Source of the DNA: a virus | Direction: 5' to 3' (one strand) | Length of the DNA: 27,287 bases | IMG/VR virus record: IMGVR_UViG_3300031951_001004 | Span: 1 to 27,287 of that record | Shown: positions 24,767 to 27,287 of the stretch, one piece after another | How positions within the stretch are numbered: position 1 is the first letter of the stretch | Layout: the number at the start of each line of letters is the position of its first letter | Translations under genes and position numbers: made by a program | Notes under the pieces: model-generated | Seen by the model: only the letters and a program-made list of their open reading frames with translations | Told to the model about the DNA's origin: nothing | Database searches by the model: none

Positions 24767-24780
24767 TTAAAATAAAAACT

Positions 24781-25005
24781 ATGAGCGTAAAATTAATTTT
24801 AGATAGTTACTTAGGTAAAAATACACGTCATTCTGAAAAAGATATGGGCGATGGAACTAAACAAGTTTGTGACTTGGACACCGGAGAGTGTTACACTGTT
24901 AGAATGAAAGATGGTTTAATTGAAAGAGTTGATAACACTTTGAAAACTAACAGAAAAATTCAAGTTGAAACCACAACAGGTATAAAACAATTATTAAACG
25001 GATAA
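24781..25005 (+). CDS. Unknown 74-residue protein
   Basis: I do not recognise the family. The product begins MSVKLILDSYLGKNTRHSEK and has a central beta-hairpin-like piece, VCDLDTGECYTVRMKDGLIE, with two Cys seven residues apart, then a basic C-terminus. It has no signal peptide or membrane segment. The gene follows a TATTTATA element and is 7 bases ahead of the proline-rich protein gene, so they are probably co-expressed late. A small virion or assembly protein is plausible, but nothing in the sequence proves it. Confidence 0.7.
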   Translation: MSVKLILDSYLGKNTRHSEKDMGDGTKQVCDLDTGECYTVRMKDGLIERVDNTLKTNRKIQVETTTGIKQLLNG

Positions 25006-25012
25006 CCCAAAA

Positions 25013-25699
25013 ATGAGAGTTGATTTAAAAATTATTGAAGAAATCAAAAGACATAATCAGATTACTAGATATATCAATGAACAGGAATTACCACCTCCTC
25101 CACCACCAGGTGATGCAGGGGAATTACCTCCTCCACCTCCAGGTGACGCAGGTGCTCCACCCCCTCCTCCTGCACCTGGTGTAGGTGCTCCACCACCAGC
25201 CGCTCCACCACAACCTGTTGATGTTGCTGCGGATCCTGATGTGGAAAAAATTGGGGATGAAAAGGAAAAGGAAAACAAAGAAGAAATTAAAGTAACTGAT
25301 TTAGTTAAAAGTCAAAAATCTGTTGAAGATAAACAAGAAGAATATTTTGAAACATTATTCAACCACCTCAACGATTTGGAACAAAAACTTGGGACTATGG
25401 ATGACATAATTAACAAGTTAAATACACTAGAGACTAAGATAGAAAAATATAGAACAAAAAGTCCTGAAGAAAAAATGGAATTAAGAACATTGGATTCAGG
25501 ACCATTCAATCAGAAATTGAGTCAATTCTTTGAAGATAAAGAAGAAGACTTTGAAAAATCTGGAAAAGAACAATATATTATAACTCCTGACGATGTTGAA
25601 GGTTACTCACCAAATGAAATCAAAAGAAGTTTTAGAGACTTCGGAGATACGGAAATGACACCTGAAAACGACATGAGCGGATTCAAGAAAATATATTAG
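25013..25699 (+). CDS. Proline-rich coiled-coil protein, possible virion or assembly protein
   Basis: This 228-residue protein of unknown family has three parts. Residues 1-24 form an amphipathic, charged helix (VDLKIIEEIKRHNQITRYIN). Residues 25-68 are a Pro/Gly/Ala tract with two PPPPP(P)GDAG repeats and later PPPP units. Residues 75-165 are strongly charged with heptad-like stretches (YFETLFNHLNDLEQKLG, MDDIINKLNTLETKIEKY), consistent with a coiled coil. The tail is acidic (ITPDDVEGYSPNEIKRSF). It has no signal peptide or membrane segment. The layout of anchoring helix, stiff linker and oligomerising rod suits a structural or scaffold-like role; that is inference from shape and late-operon position. 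The antisense reading of the Pro tract as a Gly-rich ORF is a shadow. Confidence 0.75.
   Translation: MRVDLKIIEEIKRHNQITRYINEQELPPPPPPGDAGELPPPPPGDAGAPPPPPAPGVGAPPPAAPPQPVDVAADPDVEKIGDEKEKENKEEIKVTDLVKSQKSVEDKQEEYFETLFNHLNDLEQKLGTMDDIINKLNTLETKIEKYRTKSPEEKMELRTLDSGPFNQKLSQFFEDKEEDFEKSGKEQYIITPDDVEGYSPNEIKRSFRDFGDTEMTPENDMSGFKKIY
25085..25216 (+). repeat. Proline-coding tandem repeat tract
   Basis: Two imperfect units encode ELPPPPPPGDAG (25085-25120) and ELPPPPPGDAG (25121-25153), followed by degenerate APPPPPAPGVG-type units. CCA/CCT codons and GGTGAYGCAGG make this tract clearly richer in G and C than its surroundings. Confidence 0.8.
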
Positions 25700-25706
25700 T
25701 ACTTTA

Positions 25707-25738
25707 TTTGACAAACCCACGGCTGACACTTACTATTG
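25707..25738 (+). promoter_or_regulatory. Bacteroidota-type primary sigma promoter upstream of the ssDNA-binding gene
   Basis: TTTG at 25707-25710 and TACTATTG at 25731-25738 are 20 bases apart. The known Bacteroidota consensus is TTTG, 19-21 bases, TAnnTTTG, so the second box matches 5 of 6 fixed positions. Transcription would start about 7 bases later, leaving an A/T-rich leader of about 25-30 bases. No TATTTAT element is present here. Confidence 0.5.
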
Positions 25739-25773
25739 TGTATAATATTTCTTAACTTAAAATTTATTAAAAC

Positions 25774-26622
25774 ATGGCGACAAATCCATTAGATGCTATT
25801 TTAGCACAGTACGAACAATCACAAAAATCTGGTAGTAATACCAACAAAATGTCTCAAGATGAAAGAATGAAGAAATACTTCGCAGCTCTTCTTAAAGACA
25901 ATGAAAAACAAGGACAAAAAAGACTTAGAATTCTACCAACTAATGATGGAAGTTCCCCCTTTAAAGAGGTGTGGTTTCACGAAATCCAAGTTGATGGTAA
26001 ATGGCAAAAATTCTACGATCCAGGTAAGAACTCTAATGAACGTTCACCTTTGAGTGAAGTTTATGAAGAACTTATGGCGACTGGAAGAGAATCCGATAAA
26101 GAACTCGCAAAACAATATAAACCAAGAAAATTTTACATCGTTAAGGTTATTGATCGTGATAACGAACAAGACGGTGTAAAATTTTGGAGGTTCAAACACA
26201 ACTACAAGAACGAGGGTATATTGGACAAAATAATTCCAATCTTCCGAGCTAAAGGTGATGTTACCGATTCTCAAAAAGGTAGAGACATTATCCTTGAAAT
26301 GACTAAAGCAAAAACTCCAAAAGGTGGATTCTATACAATTATACAAACTGTTATGTATGATGATCCATCACCTCTACATGATAATGATGAAACATCAAAA
26401 TCATGGATTAATGATGAATTAACTTGGGAAGATGTTTATTCTAAAAAACCTGTAGAATATTTGGAAGCAATTGCAAAAGGTGAAACGCCAAAATGGGATA
26501 GTGAAAAAGGTGGTTATACTTACGGTGATTCATCAACTGGTGAAGTTTCTATTGGTGGTAAATCAACAACCTATAGTGACCCTCAAGAAGATTTTGATGC
26601 TGACGGAGACCTTCCATTTTAA
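25774..26622 (+). CDS. 32: Single-stranded DNA-binding protein, T4 gp32-like
   Basis: This 282-residue protein binds exposed ssDNA in replication, recombination and repair. An N-terminal basic/polar arm (MSQDERMKKYFAALL) is followed by an OB-type core with KRLRILPTNDGSSPFKEVWF, KFYIVKVIDRD and KIIPIF, then an acidic tail. T4 gp32 holds zinc with H64, C77, C87 and C90. Here H69 is kept, but the aligned ligands read D82, S91 and S94 with nearly the same spacing, so zinc binding looks lost. The tail ends DFDADGDLPF, like the protein-interaction tip of bacterial SSB. The gene has a host-like promoter and is closed by a terminator, so it is a single-gene unit, likely expressed before the late genes. 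Confidence 0.9.
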   Translation: MATNPLDAILAQYEQSQKSGSNTNKMSQDERMKKYFAALLKDNEKQGQKRLRILPTNDGSSPFKEVWFHEIQVDGKWQKFYDPGKNSNERSPLSEVYEELMATGRESDKELAKQYKPRKFYIVKVIDRDNEQDGVKFWRFKHNYKNEGILDKIIPIFRAKGDVTDSQKGRDIILEMTKAKTPKGGFYTIIQTVMYDDPSPLHDNDETSKSWINDELTWEDVYSKKPVEYLEAIAKGETPKWDSEKGGYTYGDSSTGEVSIGGKSTTYSDPQEDFDADGDLPF

Positions 26623-26639
26623 AAATATTTTCTAATCTC

Positions 26640-26670
26640 GAACCCCATTTAATAGGTGGGGTTCATTTTT
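26640..26670 (+). terminator. Rho-independent terminator after the ssDNA-binding gene
   Basis: GAACCCCA (26640-26647), loop TTTAATAGG, TGGGGTTC (26657-26664), then ATTTTT. The 8-bp perfect stem plus T tract is a convincing terminator. Confidence 0.92.
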
Positions 26671-26690
26671 AAATTCACTAAAAATTTTAA

Positions 26691-27287
26691 ATGAATCACC
26701 CTTTCATTTCATGTAAATGTATAACTTATGGTAGAGTAAGTTTGTTAGAGGAAAGTTTATACTCTTTTTTAAATCAAAACTATGATGGAAAAAAAGAAAT
26801 GATTATAGTTAATGACTACCCATTACAAACATTAAAATTCGATCACCCTGACGTTAAGATTTATAATCTGAGTGAAACATTTCAAACTATTGGTGAAAAA
26901 GAAAATTATGCAGTTTCGTTATGTTCTGGTGAAATTATTGCGGTTTGGGATGATGACGATATTGCATTACCAAATCACCTATCAAACGTTTCAAAATATT
27001 TTATTAAAGATACCGATTTACTTCATTGGCAAAAAGGAGTATTTTATAACGAACCAAATATTACTGCAATAACAAGTTTGGGAAATTCGGGTATTGTATA
27101 TAGTAAACAAATTTGGGAGAAGGTAGGTAAACACCCAATAGAGAATGCCGGATATGATGCAACATTTGTTCATAACATTATGAGAATGTCTAACAAAATT
27201 GTTAAAGCGTCACCACCTGACAATGAAGTATCGTGGTTTTACATGTGGGGAGGAAGAGATTATCATATGAGTGGGATGGGAACTGAT
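26691..27287 (+). CDS. Family 2 (GT-A) glycosyltransferase, N-terminal part (cut off by right edge)
   Basis: The frame is open from ATG 26691 through the right edge, giving 199 residues. The start HPFISCKCITYGRVSLLEES is the nucleotide-sugar-binding strand-loop-helix of GT-A enzymes. FLNQNYDGKKEMIIVND follows, then the metal-binding acidic box VWDDDDIALPNHL. The later GNSGIVYSKQIWEKVG and ENAGYDATFV fit the acceptor-side region. GT2 enzymes transfer a sugar from a nucleotide donor; in phages they may modify virion proteins, DNA bases or the host surface, and the target cannot be told here. The gene lies just after the ssDNA-binding terminator, with a short A/T-rich leader and no TATTTAT element. 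Confidence 0.85.
   Translation, partial: MNHPFISCKCITYGRVSLLEESLYSFLNQNYDGKKEMIIVNDYPLQTLKFDHPDVKIYNLSETFQTIGEKENYAVSLCSGEIIAVWDDDDIALPNHLSNVSKYFIKDTDLLHWQKGVFYNEPNITAITSLGNSGIVYSKQIWEKVGKHPIENAGYDATFVHNIMRMSNKIVKASPPDNEVSWFYMWGGRDYHMSGMGTD

Noticed and set aside
25057-25278. Glycine-rich antisense ORF opposite the proline-rich gene
   Set aside because: It is the complement of proline codons (CCN read as NGG/GGN) and has no start context or coding pattern of its own.
25708-25746. TTGACA and TATAAT as a sigma-70-type promoter
   Set aside because: The two boxes are 27 bases apart, far from the usual 17; the alternative CTGACA leaves only 12. The TTTG/TACTATTG pair at 20 bases fits better.
1-27287. 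tRNA genes, CRISPR arrays, insertion sequences or attachment sites
   Set aside because: No cloverleaf-like segment, evenly spaced repeat array, transposase or terminal repeats were seen on reading both strands; a dedicated scan was not possible.

Overview
This window reads as part of a T4-like myophage (contractile tail) genome. It is AT-rich, and most genes lie on the + strand. The host is probably a member of the Bacteroidota. The start codons sit behind A-rich leaders with no convincing Shine-Dalgarno sequence, and the single-stranded-DNA-binding protein gene has upstream boxes close to the Bacteroidota primary-sigma pattern (TTTG, about 20 bases, TAnnTTTG). The phage assignment rests on tail sheath, tail tube, tape measure, gp26-type, gp53-type and gp32-type proteins in a T4-like arrangement.

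Layout. 1-1062 (-): the N-terminal part of an SNF2-type helicase that runs off the left edge. 1111-2663 (+): two connector or tail-completion proteins, tentatively gp14-like and gp15-like. 2660-2824 (-): a 54-residue ribbon-helix-helix-like protein with an operator-like inverted repeat beside its start. 2941-6267: a very large tail sheath protein carrying a Thr-rich linker and extra domains, followed by a strong terminator. 6337-7221: a HAD-fold phosphatase-like protein. 7334-7822: the tail tube. 7885-9477: a free-standing homing endonuclease. 9521-10427: a gp26-type chaperone/baseplate protein plus a small +1-frame ORF, possibly joined by frameshifting. 10466-12283: the tape measure. 12316-17436: a 1706-residue baseplate protein with a tube-like region and an OmpA-like domain. 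17439-17762: a gp53-type wedge protein. 17752-24738: a 2328-residue baseplate hub-like protein with an inserted fibre-type domain and a possible degenerate cell-wall-hydrolase end. 24781-25699: an unknown small protein and a proline-rich coiled-coil protein. 25774-26622: a gp32-type ssDNA-binding protein followed by a terminator. 26691 to the right edge: a family 2 glycosyltransferase, cut off.

Regulation. A short element, TATTTAT(A), lies 4 to 36 bases upstream of nearly every late (structural) unit, usually followed by an A-rich leader. It is absent upstream of the ssDNA-binding gene, which instead has the host-like boxes. This suggests two promoter classes: host-sigma early/middle and phage-specific late. 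At the homing endonuclease the element lies inside a hairpin that would hide the start codon on readthrough RNA but not on RNA started at the element itself, a layout like that described for T4 I-TevI.

How the genes work together. The sheath, tube, chaperone, tape measure, 1706-residue, gp53-like and 2328-residue proteins form the contractile tail and baseplate. The connector proteins close the tail at the head. The ssDNA-binding protein and helicase belong to replication and repair. The homing endonuclease is a mobile passenger. The HAD protein, the ribbon-helix-helix protein and the glycosyltransferase are accessory genes whose exact roles cannot be read from sequence alone.
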